DNA of 64,000 nt, taken from contig NZ_FONL01000003.1 of assembly GCF_900112895.1 (NCBI RefSeq), positions 124,001-188,000 of the forward strand. The letters run 5' to 3'. The notes below the pieces were generated by a model. The model searched no databases. It saw only the letters and a list, made by a program, of their open reading frames with translations, and had not been told where the DNA came from. Below are positions 23,636 to 30,816 of this stretch, piece by piece (positions within the stretch are counted from its first letter, which is position 1; the number at the start of each line of letters is the position of its first letter). The stretch comes from Succiniclasticum ruminis DSM 9236 (GTDB taxonomy: Bacteria > Bacillota > Negativicutes > Acidaminococcales > Acidaminococcaceae). The translations under genes were made by a program, and so were the position numbers.

Positions 23636-24763
23636 ATGTTGTTTTTTGAAAAGGAAATCAAAAAGTTAGGCTTTGGACTCATGCGTCTGCCAAAGCAGGG
23701 CGACCAAATCGACGTGGAACAGGTGAAGGCCATGGTGGACAAGTTTATGGCGGGCGGCTTTACCTATTTTGATACAGCCTGGGCCTATCCCGGTTCGGAA
23801 GACGCGATCCGTCAGGCGCTGGTGGAACGCTATCCCCGTGAGAGCTTCCAGCTGGCGACAAAGAACGCGGCGTGGATTAAATGCAAGACGCGGGAAGACG
23901 CGGTACAGCAGTTTGAAACTTCGTTGAAGCAGACGGGAGCCGGATATTTTGACAACTACCTGCTCCACAATCTGGGTGAGATGCGGACGCACTTCTTTGA
24001 CGATTTTTCCATGTGGGACTTTGTTAAGGATAAGAAGGCAGAGGGAAAAATAAAGCATTACGGTTTTTCGTTCCACTCAACGCCGGAGGAACTGGATGAG
24101 ATTCTCACGGCCCATCCGGACGCGGAGTTTGTACAGCTTCAGATTAATTACGCGGACTGGGAAAATCCAGCCATCCAGTCCCGGGGCGTGTACGAGGTGG
24201 CCCGTAAGCATGGGAAACCGGTGATTATCATGGAACCGTTGAAAGGCGGTCTGCTGGCCAATCCGCCGGCAGCGGTGGCCAACGTGCTGAAAGAAAGCAA
24301 TCCGGCCGTTTCCGTAGCCTCCTGGGGCATCCGCTTCGCTGCCAACCTGGAAGGCGTGCTGGTAGTATTGTCCGGAATGAGCGACCTGCAGCAGATGGAA
24401 GATAATATTTCCTACATGAAAGACTTTACCGGACTGACCGCTGCCCAGAGCGCTGTTATTGAGAAAGCGAGGGAAGAACTGAACCGGATCCCGCTGATCC
24501 CCTGTACCACCTGTAACTATTGCGCCAAGGTCTGCCCCATGGAAATCGGCATTTCCGGCACGTTTACCGCGAAAAACATTTACACGTTATACGGTAATAA
24601 AGCGATGGCTCTGCATCAGGAAGGGTGGCTTGTAGGCGGTCACGGGCGTAAGCAGGCTATAAACTGCATACAATGCGGCGCCTGTGAAGGCGTCTGCCCG
24701 CAGCATATCAAAATCCGTGAAAACCTTGCGGAAATCGCGGAACTGTTTGAACAGAAAGCGTAA
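23636..24763 (+). CDS. Aldo/keto reductase with C-terminal 4Fe-4S domain
   Basis: Protein of 375 residues. The N-terminal barrel carries AKR motifs: FDTAWAYPGSE (catalytic Asp and Tyr), ATKNAAW (Lys) and YLLHNLG (His). The C-terminal part has CTTCNYCAKVCP and CIQCGACEGVCP, giving two [4Fe-4S] clusters, the layout common in anaerobes. It would couple ferredoxin-like electron transfer to carbonyl reduction in the cytoplasm. GGAGG eight bases before the ATG sets the start; the frame is open from 23531. It is followed 15 bases later by the soluble flavodoxin gene, a likely redox partner. Confidence 0.9.
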   Translation: MLFFEKEIKKLGFGLMRLPKQGDQIDVEQVKAMVDKFMAGGFTYFDTAWAYPGSEDAIRQALVERYPRESFQLATKNAAWIKCKTREDAVQQFETSLKQTGAGYFDNYLLHNLGEMRTHFFDDFSMWDFVKDKKAEGKIKHYGFSFHSTPEELDEILTAHPDAEFVQLQINYADWENPAIQSRGVYEVARKHGKPVIIMEPLKGGLLANPPAAVANVLKESNPAVSVASWGIRFAANLEGVLVVLSGMSDLQQMEDNISYMKDFTGLTAAQSAVIEKAREELNRIPLIPCTTCNYCAKVCPMEIGISGTFTAKNIYTLYGNKAMALHQEGWLVGGHGRKQAINCIQCGACEGVCPQHIKIRENLAEIAELFEQKA

Positions 24764-24778
24764 GAGGGAGGAATACAT

Positions 24779-25255
24779 ATGAGTAAAACACTGGTAGCAT
24801 ATTTCAGTGCAAGCGGAACTACGGCGAAGGTTGCGAAAAAGATGGCGGAGGCCATTGGCGCGGACCTGTTCGAGATTAAACCGGAGACACCGTATACCGG
24901 CGCTGACCTGAACTGGCAGAACAAGAACAGCCGCAGTTCGGTGGAGATGAATGACCGCAGTTCGCGCCCGGCGATTGCCGTTAAAGCGGCGGATATGCCG
25001 CAGTACGATGTGGTGTTTGTAGGTTTTCCGGTTTGGTGGTATCGTGAGCCTTCCATTATTGATACTTTTATGGAAAGCTACGACTTTGCGGGGAAAACCG
25101 TAATTCCGTTTGCCACATCCGGCGGCAGCGGTCTGGGCGATTCCGCCGCGAATATGCAGAAACTGGCAAAAGGCGCGAAGGTTGTCAACGGCAAACGTTT
25201 CAGCGGCAGCGTGTCCTCAGAAGAACTGAAGGCCTGGGCCGGTCAGTGGGCATAA
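24779..25255 (+). CDS. Flavodoxin (Flavodoxin_4 type)
   Basis: Protein of 158 residues, with no signal sequence. FMN-phosphate loop AYFSASGTTAKVAKKM near the N-terminus, then FVGFPVWWYREPSIIDTF and PFATSGGSGLGDS. It is a soluble electron carrier related to the lipoprotein at 17470 and the membrane-anchored protein at 27500. GAGGGAGGAA lies before the ATG. It probably works with the Fe-S aldo/keto reductase encoded just upstream. Confidence 0.9.
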   Translation: MSKTLVAYFSASGTTAKVAKKMAEAIGADLFEIKPETPYTGADLNWQNKNSRSSVEMNDRSSRPAIAVKAADMPQYDVVFVGFPVWWYREPSIIDTFMESYDFAGKTVIPFATSGGSGLGDSAANMQKLAKGAKVVNGKRFSGSVSSEELKAWAGQWA

Positions 25256-25314
25256 GCGGAGAAAACAGTTAGTTTCAGTGGCTTTCAGAACCATTAAGAC
25301 CGCAAATAAAAACG

Positions 25315-25346
25315 GCCCTCACTCTGATATATTTCAGGGTGAGGGC
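25315..25346 (-). terminator. Hairpin terminator on the minus strand
   Basis: GCCCTCACTCTGA pairs with TCAGGGTGAGGGC around a TATATT loop (G-U allowed). On the minus strand it is followed by CGTTTTTATTT, suiting the PhzF remnant; on the plus strand only a weak T-tract follows. Confidence 0.7.
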
Positions 25347-25367
25347 GTCTTATCACTGTATCGTAAA

Positions 25368-25640
25368 TCAGTCAACAAAAAGTTCATCAATAGAAAACAG
25401 AGCTGCTTTGCCGGCCATGTAGATTTTCTTTCCTTCGCAACGGCAGAAAAGCGTGCCGCCGCGCCGGGAAGCCTGATAAGCAACCAGTTCGTCTTTGTTC
25501 AGGCGGTTTGCCCAATAGGGAATAATATGGCAGTGGCCGGAACCGCAGACAGCGGACTGGTTGCCGTGGAAAACCTTGTCGGTAAATGCGTCAACGACAT
25601 ACTGTTTTATAAATTGTCCTCCAAAACTTGAATTTTTCAT
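25368..25640 (-). pseudogene. PhzF-family isomerase remnant with internal deletion
   Basis: The 90-codon frame joins the start of a PhzF-like protein (KQYVVDAFTDKVFHGNQSAV) directly to the end of one (VCGSGHCHIIPYWANRL, ASRRGGTLFCRCEGK). Full-length PhzF proteins have roughly 260-300 residues, so about two thirds is missing in frame. The join falls at a VC that occurs in both parts of intact relatives, which suits a deletion between short repeats. The usual initiator also seems lost: GGAGG stands correctly spaced before ATA-AAA-CAG, where relatives begin ATG-AAA-CAG. The upstream ATG at 25640 has no ribosome site. It is almost certainly nonfunctional. Confidence 0.75.
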
Positions 25641-25709
25641 ATCTTTACTTTATACTCAAATCAGAAATAAGTAAAATTGTTATTTTGCAATAAAAAAGGA
25701 GGTTTCACC

Positions 25710-26333
25710 ATGAAAGTTTTAGTAATCAACGGAAGTCCCAGAGCAAACCAATGCACGGCAACGGCGCTGGATGAGGTAATAAAGACACTGCAGGCGGAAG
25801 GCGTGGAAACCGAACTGATCCATGTGGGCAAGACCGCTGTCCGCGGCTGCATTGGCTGCAATTATTGCCGGACCCACGGCAAGTGTGTGTTTAACGATAT
25901 TGTCAATGAAACTGCCAAAAAGTTTGAAGAGGCGGATGGTATCATTATCGGGAGCCCGGTGTATTTCGCTTCTCCTAACGGGACACTGCTCTCGTTTTTG
26001 GACAGGCTGTTTTTCAGCACGCCTTTCTCCAAACACATGAAGGTAGGCGCGGCGGTAGTCAGCTGCCGGCGGGGCGGAGCCACGGCATCTTTTGATGTGC
26101 TGAATAAATATTTCACGATTTCCGGCATGCAGGTGGTGGGCAGCACATATTGGAACCAGGTCCACGGCTTTACCGCCGAAGATGTGAAAAAAGATCTGGA
26201 AGGCCTGCAGACCATGCGCAACCTGGCCCGCAACATGGCCTTTCTTATGAAAGCCATTGCTGATGCCAAAGAAAAATATGGGCTGCCGAAACAGGAAACG
26301 GATGTATTCACCAGCTTCCCGGACGGGAAATGA
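25710..26333 (+). CDS. NADPH-dependent FMN-reductase / iron-sulfur flavoprotein family protein
   Basis: Protein of 207 residues, cytosolic. INGSPRANQCTATALDEV binds FMN phosphate. CIGCNYCRTHGKC is a Cys-rich loop as in iron-sulfur flavoproteins. GSPVYFASPNGTLLSFLDR is the family's flavin-facing segment. It transfers electrons to flavin, quinone or an unknown acceptor. AAAAAGGAGG lies right before the ATG; the longer frame from 25677 is not needed. It is read away from the PhzF remnant. Family relatives at 19682 and 20389 belong to a different subgroup. Confidence 0.88.
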   Translation: MKVLVINGSPRANQCTATALDEVIKTLQAEGVETELIHVGKTAVRGCIGCNYCRTHGKCVFNDIVNETAKKFEEADGIIIGSPVYFASPNGTLLSFLDRLFFSTPFSKHMKVGAAVVSCRRGGATASFDVLNKYFTISGMQVVGSTYWNQVHGFTAEDVKKDLEGLQTMRNLARNMAFLMKAIADAKEKYGLPKQETDVFTSFPDGK

Positions 26334-26422
26334 GAATTGGAAATGATATTATTGCGAAAACAATAAACCCGGCTTTTAGCAAAGACAGTCTGGTATTGGG
26401 TTTTAAGAGGAGGAAGTCTTTT

Positions 26423-27418
26423 ATGAAATGTTTGAAAACGTGGAAAAGACTCATATCCGTTTTGCTGTTGGGCCTTGTGGTTGCAGGTTGTGCGTCTGCA
26501 AACGGAAAGGCGGACAGCAAAAAGCCGGGGGAAGCCGTGCCGCCAGCAGCAAAATCAGTAATGAAAGCGAAAGGAACAGAGCCGGTGGTATTAAAGGAAA
26601 AGGGCATGTGGCGCGTAAAACTGAACAGCGGTTATGAAATGCCGGTACTGGGTCTGGGAACATGGTCGCAGAATAACAGGACGGCGGAGGAATCGGTATA
26701 CGTGGCATTGAAGAACGGTTACCGCCTAATTGATACCGCACGCTATTACGGTAACGAAAAAGGGGTGGGGGAAGGCGTGCGCCGCGCCATTGCAGACGGC
26801 ATTATAAAACGGGAAGAGGTATTCATCACCAGTAAAATTATGCCGACCGACTATCATAACGCGTCGGCAGCAATCGATGCCTCGCTAAAAGATTTAGGCC
26901 TGACATATCTTGACCTGATGCTGATCCATCAGCCCGGTTCCAACGACAAGGCGGTCTATCAGGCTATGGAACAGGGCGTAAAAGACGGCAAGATCCGTTC
27001 TGTCGGCATTTCCAATTATTACACGAAGCAGCAGGTGGATGAGGTGCTTTCTTACGCAAAAATCGTTCCCGCCGTAATCCAGAATGAAAATCATATATAT
27101 TACCAGAACACAGCGCTGCAGGATTATGTAAGGCCATTCGGAACAGTGATAGAGTGCTGGTATCCGTTTGGAGGCCGGGGCAATACAAAGGACAGTTTCG
27201 GGAACCAAACAATTGTGGAGATTGCAAAACATCACGGCAAGAGTCCCGCGCAGGTTATTTTACGCTGGCAGTTGCAGGCGGGATACGTCACGGTGCCCGG
27301 TTCCGTCAATCCGGATCATATTGCAGAGAACATCAATGTGTTTGATTTTGAACTTACGCCGGAAGAAATGCAGAAAATCGCCGGGCTGAACCAGCGACGG
27401 CGATACGAGAACTGGTAA
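26423..27418 (+). CDS. Aldo/keto reductase lipoprotein
   Basis: Protein of 331 residues. The N-terminus MKCLKTWKRL and a hydrophobic core end in VVAGC, so Cys23 should be lipidated; a polar linker runs to about 60. The rest is a full aldo/keto reductase barrel with the catalytic tetrad intact: Asp104 and Tyr109 in DTARYYGNE, Lys138 in TSK, His169 in LIHQ. These enzymes need NAD(P)H, which is not normally found outside the cytoplasm, so either a flavin or other donor serves or the anchor faces an unexpected side. AGGAGGAAG sets the start. The membrane flavodoxin gene follows at 27500. Confidence 0.87.
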   Translation: MKCLKTWKRLISVLLLGLVVAGCASANGKADSKKPGEAVPPAAKSVMKAKGTEPVVLKEKGMWRVKLNSGYEMPVLGLGTWSQNNRTAEESVYVALKNGYRLIDTARYYGNEKGVGEGVRRAIADGIIKREEVFITSKIMPTDYHNASAAIDASLKDLGLTYLDLMLIHQPGSNDKAVYQAMEQGVKDGKIRSVGISNYYTKQQVDEVLSYAKIVPAVIQNENHIYYQNTALQDYVRPFGTVIECWYPFGGRGNTKDSFGNQTIVEIAKHHGKSPAQVILRWQLQAGYVTVPGSVNPDHIAENINVFDFELTPEEMQKIAGLNQRRRYENW

Positions 27419-27499
27419 AAGAAGATAGTATGTTTTTGAGCCGGATTGATTATTAATAATCCGCGCTTGCTTTTGAGAATCAGGAATGGGGGAATCAGT

Positions 27500-28120
27500 A
27501 TGAAACGGATAGTGTTACTGATTGTTATTGTTTTGTTGGCTGCAATTGTCATCAAAGGGCCGGATTCTTTAATCGGGCTTGCCAAAATGTCACGCTCGGC
27601 CTCAGATAACGGGGGCAGCCTGCCCAATGTTACCGGTAAAGCAACCGGTGTAACCGGGAAAAAAGTGCTGGTGGCGTATTTCAGCTGGGGCGGCAATACC
27701 CGCGAGGTGGCGAAACTGATCCACAGTAAAACTGGCGGCGATTTGTTTGAAATCAAAAAGGAAACACCCTATCCGAAAGAATATAAACCGACGACAGATG
27801 TCGGAAAACAGGAACGGGAACAGGACGCCCGGCCGAAACTGAAAGGCCCGCTGCCAGACATGAAGCAGTACGATGTAATTGTGCTGGGGTATCCTATCTG
27901 GTGGTATATTGAGCCCATGCCGGTGAAAACCTTTGTGGAAGCACAGGACCTGTCAGGCAAAACGATCCTGCCTTTTGCTACCAGCGGCGGCAGCGGTATT
28001 GAGGGAAGCGTAGCGGATTTGCGGAAAACGCTGCCGAAATCACAGGTGAAAGACGGCCTTCTGGCAAACATGACCAGCGGCATTGACCGCTGGCTGAAAG
28101 AAAACGGTCTGACGAAATAA
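27500..28120 (+). CDS. Membrane-anchored flavodoxin-family protein
   Basis: Protein of 206 residues. One N-terminal hydrophobic helix (RIVLLIVIVLLAAIVI) without a lipobox anchors a Flavodoxin_4 domain: YFSWGGNTREVAKLIHSKTG, GYPIWWYIEPMPVKTF, PFATSGGSGIEGS. It is strongly similar to the lipoprotein at 17470, so exported flavodoxins have duplicated here with different anchors. GGGGGAATC precedes the ATG. It probably forms an operon with the aldo/keto reductase lipoprotein 80 bases upstream. Confidence 0.87.
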   Translation: MKRIVLLIVIVLLAAIVIKGPDSLIGLAKMSRSASDNGGSLPNVTGKATGVTGKKVLVAYFSWGGNTREVAKLIHSKTGGDLFEIKKETPYPKEYKPTTDVGKQEREQDARPKLKGPLPDMKQYDVIVLGYPIWWYIEPMPVKTFVEAQDLSGKTILPFATSGGSGIEGSVADLRKTLPKSQVKDGLLANMTSGIDRWLKENGLTK

Positions 28121-28199
28121 CGGACGCCCGGGCCGGTACGTTACGCAGTGAAAGACTGTGCAACAAAGTTGGTTTTTATTAATTCCACAGAGATTTTAC

Positions 28200-28230
28200 T
28201 TGACTTACAGTTATCTTTAATGAGTACAAT
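28200..28230 (+). promoter_or_regulatory. MerR-type promoter with 19-bp spacer and dyad
   Basis: TTGACT (28200-28205), 19 bases, TACAAT (28225-28230), with the imperfect dyad TTAcAGT-TA-TCTtTAA between them. The run from ACTTGACTTACAGT is identical to that at 17358. Confidence 0.7.
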
Positions 28231-28290
28231 AATTATATCGAAGTCACGTTATTTTCTAATGGTCATATTGTTAAAGTGCAGGAGGATGCT

Positions 28291-29346
28291 ATGAAAACTT
28301 CTTGGAAAAAGATTCTTCCCATCGTGCTGACCGCTTCTCTGGTTGCGGCCTGCGGCGGCACTGCGGCCAAGCAGCAACCGGCGCCGGAAAAGAAAGCGGA
28401 AGCCAAACCGGCAGCAGCGGCCCAGATTAACACCGACGGTTCCAAATACATTCCTATGGATAAGCGGAGCGGCGCGAAATCCGTTGTATATTTTACCCGG
28501 GACCTGAGCGCCAAAGGGCTGCAGAAGATTTATGAAAAAGTGAATCAGGATATTACCGGTAAAGTTGCTATTAAACTGCACACCGGAGAAAAGAACGGCC
28601 CCAACATTATTCCCCGTCCCTGGGTGAAGGAACTGATTGAAAAGGATATTCCGGGGGCGACGATTGTGGAAACCAATACGTACTACCATGGCGACCGTTA
28701 TACTACGGAAGGACACCGGGAGACACTGAAAGTGAACGGCTGGACTTTCTGCCCGGTGGATATCCTGGACGAAGAAGGCACGGTCATGCTGCCGGTTAAA
28801 GGCGGCAAATACTTTAAGGAAATGTCCATGGGCAGCCACATCACCAGGTATGATTCCCTGGTGACCCTGACCCACTTTAAGGGACATACCATGGGCGGTT
28901 TCGGCGGCTCCAACAAAAACCTGGCCATTGGCATAGCAGACGGACGTATTGGCAAGAAAATGATCCATTCCGGTGAAAGCGGATCCCAGTGGGGCATTGG
29001 CAAGGAAGAATTTATGGAACGCATGGTGGAATCCACCAAGGCGACGGTGGACCATTTCGGGAAACACATTACCTTTATTAACGTGCTGCGGAACATGTCC
29101 GTGTCCTGCGACTGCGAAGGGACTGCGGCTGCGCCGGTAACTACGCCGGATATCGGTATCCTGGCTTCCAAAGATATTCTGGCGCTGGATCAGGCTTCCG
29201 TGGACATGGTTTACGCCCTCCATGACGGCAAAGGCCACGACCTGATCGAACGGATGGAAAGCCGTCACGGTCTGCGGCAGCTTACCTACATGAAAGAGAT
29301 GGGCATGGGCAACGACCTGTACGAAATCGTGGACTTGGATAAATAG
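28291..29346 (+). CDS. DUF362-domain lipoprotein
   Basis: Protein of 351 residues. The lipobox LVAAC places the lipid Cys at 21; an Ala/Lys/Pro linker runs to about 50. The rest matches DUF362: VAIKLHTGEKNGPNIIPRPW, TNTYYHGDRYTTEGH, THFKGHTMGGFGGSNKNLAI, ILASKDILALDQASVDM. Many DUF362 proteins carry ferredoxin clusters at the C-terminus; this one does not. The biochemical role is unknown, though the family is tied to Fe-S or redox proteins. It is transcribed from the MerR-type promoter at 28200, as is the flavodoxin lipoprotein at 17470. Confidence 0.88.
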   Translation: MKTSWKKILPIVLTASLVAACGGTAAKQQPAPEKKAEAKPAAAAQINTDGSKYIPMDKRSGAKSVVYFTRDLSAKGLQKIYEKVNQDITGKVAIKLHTGEKNGPNIIPRPWVKELIEKDIPGATIVETNTYYHGDRYTTEGHRETLKVNGWTFCPVDILDEEGTVMLPVKGGKYFKEMSMGSHITRYDSLVTLTHFKGHTMGGFGGSNKNLAIGIADGRIGKKMIHSGESGSQWGIGKEEFMERMVESTKATVDHFGKHITFINVLRNMSVSCDCEGTAAAPVTTPDIGILASKDILALDQASVDMVYALHDGKGHDLIERMESRHGLRQLTYMKEMGMGNDLYEIVDLDK

Positions 29347-29418
29347 TTTAATAGTTAATCATTTAATAGTGGATCCGGGAAAATAGTTTTAGAAAGGCTT
29401 TGCCTGGGAAGGTACGAT

Positions 29419-29937
29419 ATGAGGATACGCAGCGCGACAACGCAGGACGCGGCACGGCTTCTTGCCATTTATACTTATTATGTGGAAAAAACGGCGATAT
29501 CTTTTGAGTGTGAAGTTCCTTCCTTAGCGGAGTTTACCGGCCGGATTGCAAAAACACTGTTGAAATATCCATACCTCGTAGTGGAAGAGGATGGAGTAGT
29601 GGAGGGATATGCCTATGCCGGACCCTTTAAGGAACGGGCTGCCTATGATCGCTCCTGTGAATTGAGCATCTATCTGGCCCGTGACTCGAAAGGCCGGGGC
29701 TACGGCAGAAAGCTGTACGAAGCGATGGAAGCCGCATTAAAAGATATGGGAATTATGAATATGTATGCCTGTATCGCCGATCCCATTACCGAAGATGAGT
29801 ACCTCACAAAAAACAGTGAACATTTCCACCGGCATCTCGGTTTTGTCAAAGTGGGGGAGTTTCACAAATGCGCCTGTAAGTTCGGGCGCTGGTATAACAT
29901 GATCTGGATGGAAAAACTCATTGGAAAACATATATAA
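29419..29937 (+). CDS. GNAT N-acetyltransferase (phosphinothricin acetyltransferase-like)
   Basis: Protein of 172 residues. The N-terminal IRSATTQDAARLLAIYTYYV and the acetyl-CoA-binding segment LSIYLARDSKGRGYGRKLYE mark the GNAT fold. The spacing and the C-terminal HFHRHLGFVKVGEFHKCACK resemble the PAT/MnaT/YwnH group, which acetylates methionine derivatives or toxic amino-acid analogues. The exact acceptor is unknown. A terminator follows at 29985. Confidence 0.85.
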   Translation: MRIRSATTQDAARLLAIYTYYVEKTAISFECEVPSLAEFTGRIAKTLLKYPYLVVEEDGVVEGYAYAGPFKERAAYDRSCELSIYLARDSKGRGYGRKLYEAMEAALKDMGIMNMYACIADPITEDEYLTKNSEHFHRHLGFVKVGEFHKCACKFGRWYNMIWMEKLIGKHI

Positions 29938-29984
29938 TCCCAGGTAAAAACTGATAGTTGTTATTGCTTGCCAGAGAAAAGAAA

Positions 29985-30027
29985 AATGCGGGACATTGCT
30001 CCGTTTGGAGTACGTCCTGCATTTTTT
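29985..30027 (+). terminator. Intrinsic terminator of GNAT gene
   Basis: AATGCGGGAC (29985-29994) pairs with GTCCTGCATT (30014-30023), with an inner CTCC/GGAG stem, then TTTTTTT. The bases from 30028 to 30317 hold no supported gene, only the promoter at 30144. Confidence 0.85.
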
Positions 30028-30143
30028 TACTTGGTTTGTTTTTAATTAAAGAGTCGTTTTATTATCAGTAAAGAATTTGTTTAATGATTTGTATAGGAAA
30101 AAGATGTTTAGAGAGTTGCTCTGTTTTCTGCCTGTGGCTCGTA

Positions 30144-30152
30144 TGATATAAT
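30144..30152 (+). promoter_or_regulatory. Extended -10 promoter element
   Basis: TGATATAAT at 30144-30152, about 165 bases before the VOC gene; no clear -35. Confidence 0.5.
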
Positions 30153-30317
30153 TATAAATAGAATAACCCTGTGATTAAGAAGAGGTAGCTGGATTAACCA
30201 AGTTGAAAGTGATGGAGACGGCAGAACTGAGTTCCCGGCTGATAATTTTCGGGAAAGTGATGGGCCGGGACAGGAAGTTTCCGGCTGATGGTTTTAAGGA
30301 AAGTGGTGCAGGAAACC

Positions 30318-30695
30318 ATGAAAATTCTGGAAATGGATCATTTTGTGCTTACCACACAAAATCTGGAAGCCTGCCTGCGTTTTTATACAGAAATGCTGGG
30401 CATGGAGCAAAAAGAAACAAATGGGAGGTTTATATTGCGGTTTGGCGCACAAAAGATAAATATACACACGCGCCCGGCGGAATTCCTGCCGGCGGCAGAG
30501 CATCCGGTTGCTGGCAGCCTTGACCTGTGTTTTGCAATTGAAGACGATATCGAAGCGGTTCTGGCAGAGTTAAAAGGTAAAAACGCCCAATTAGTAACCG
30601 GCATTGTGGAACGCAACGGTGCAAAAGGAAAAATGCGCAGCATCTATCTGCGCGATCCGGACGGCAACCTGATTGAAATTGCATCTTATCATTGA
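30318..30695 (+). CDS. VOC-family (glyoxalase-like) protein
   Basis: Protein of 125 residues, a single vicinal-oxygen-chelate module pair: MDHFVLTTQNLEACLRFYTE, LRFGAQKINIHT and the closing YLRDPDGNLIEIASY. His near the start and Glu near the end are typical metal ligands. It is close to the virulence-protein/GLOD5 subgroup. Substrates of such proteins vary (methylglyoxal adducts, catechols, antibiotics) and none is indicated. CAGGAAACC precedes the ATG at 30318; the upstream ATG at 30288 has no ribosome site. Confidence 0.85.
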   Translation: MKILEMDHFVLTTQNLEACLRFYTEMLGMEQKETNGRFILRFGAQKINIHTRPAEFLPAAEHPVAGSLDLCFAIEDDIEAVLAELKGKNAQLVTGIVERNGAKGKMRSIYLRDPDGNLIEIASYH

Positions 30696-30816
30696 ACCAT
30701 GTAAGTGAGTCATGAATTCTGATATAATCCTCAAAACCGGTAATTATTTCTGAAAGACTGTGTGAACAGCAAAACTATCGTTGGAGAAAACGTAAACTGG
30801 AAGAATGGAGGTTTCC

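Noticed and set aside
25278-25631. 117-residue frame on the + strand
   Set aside because: Antisense to the PhzF remnant and overlapping its terminator hairpin.
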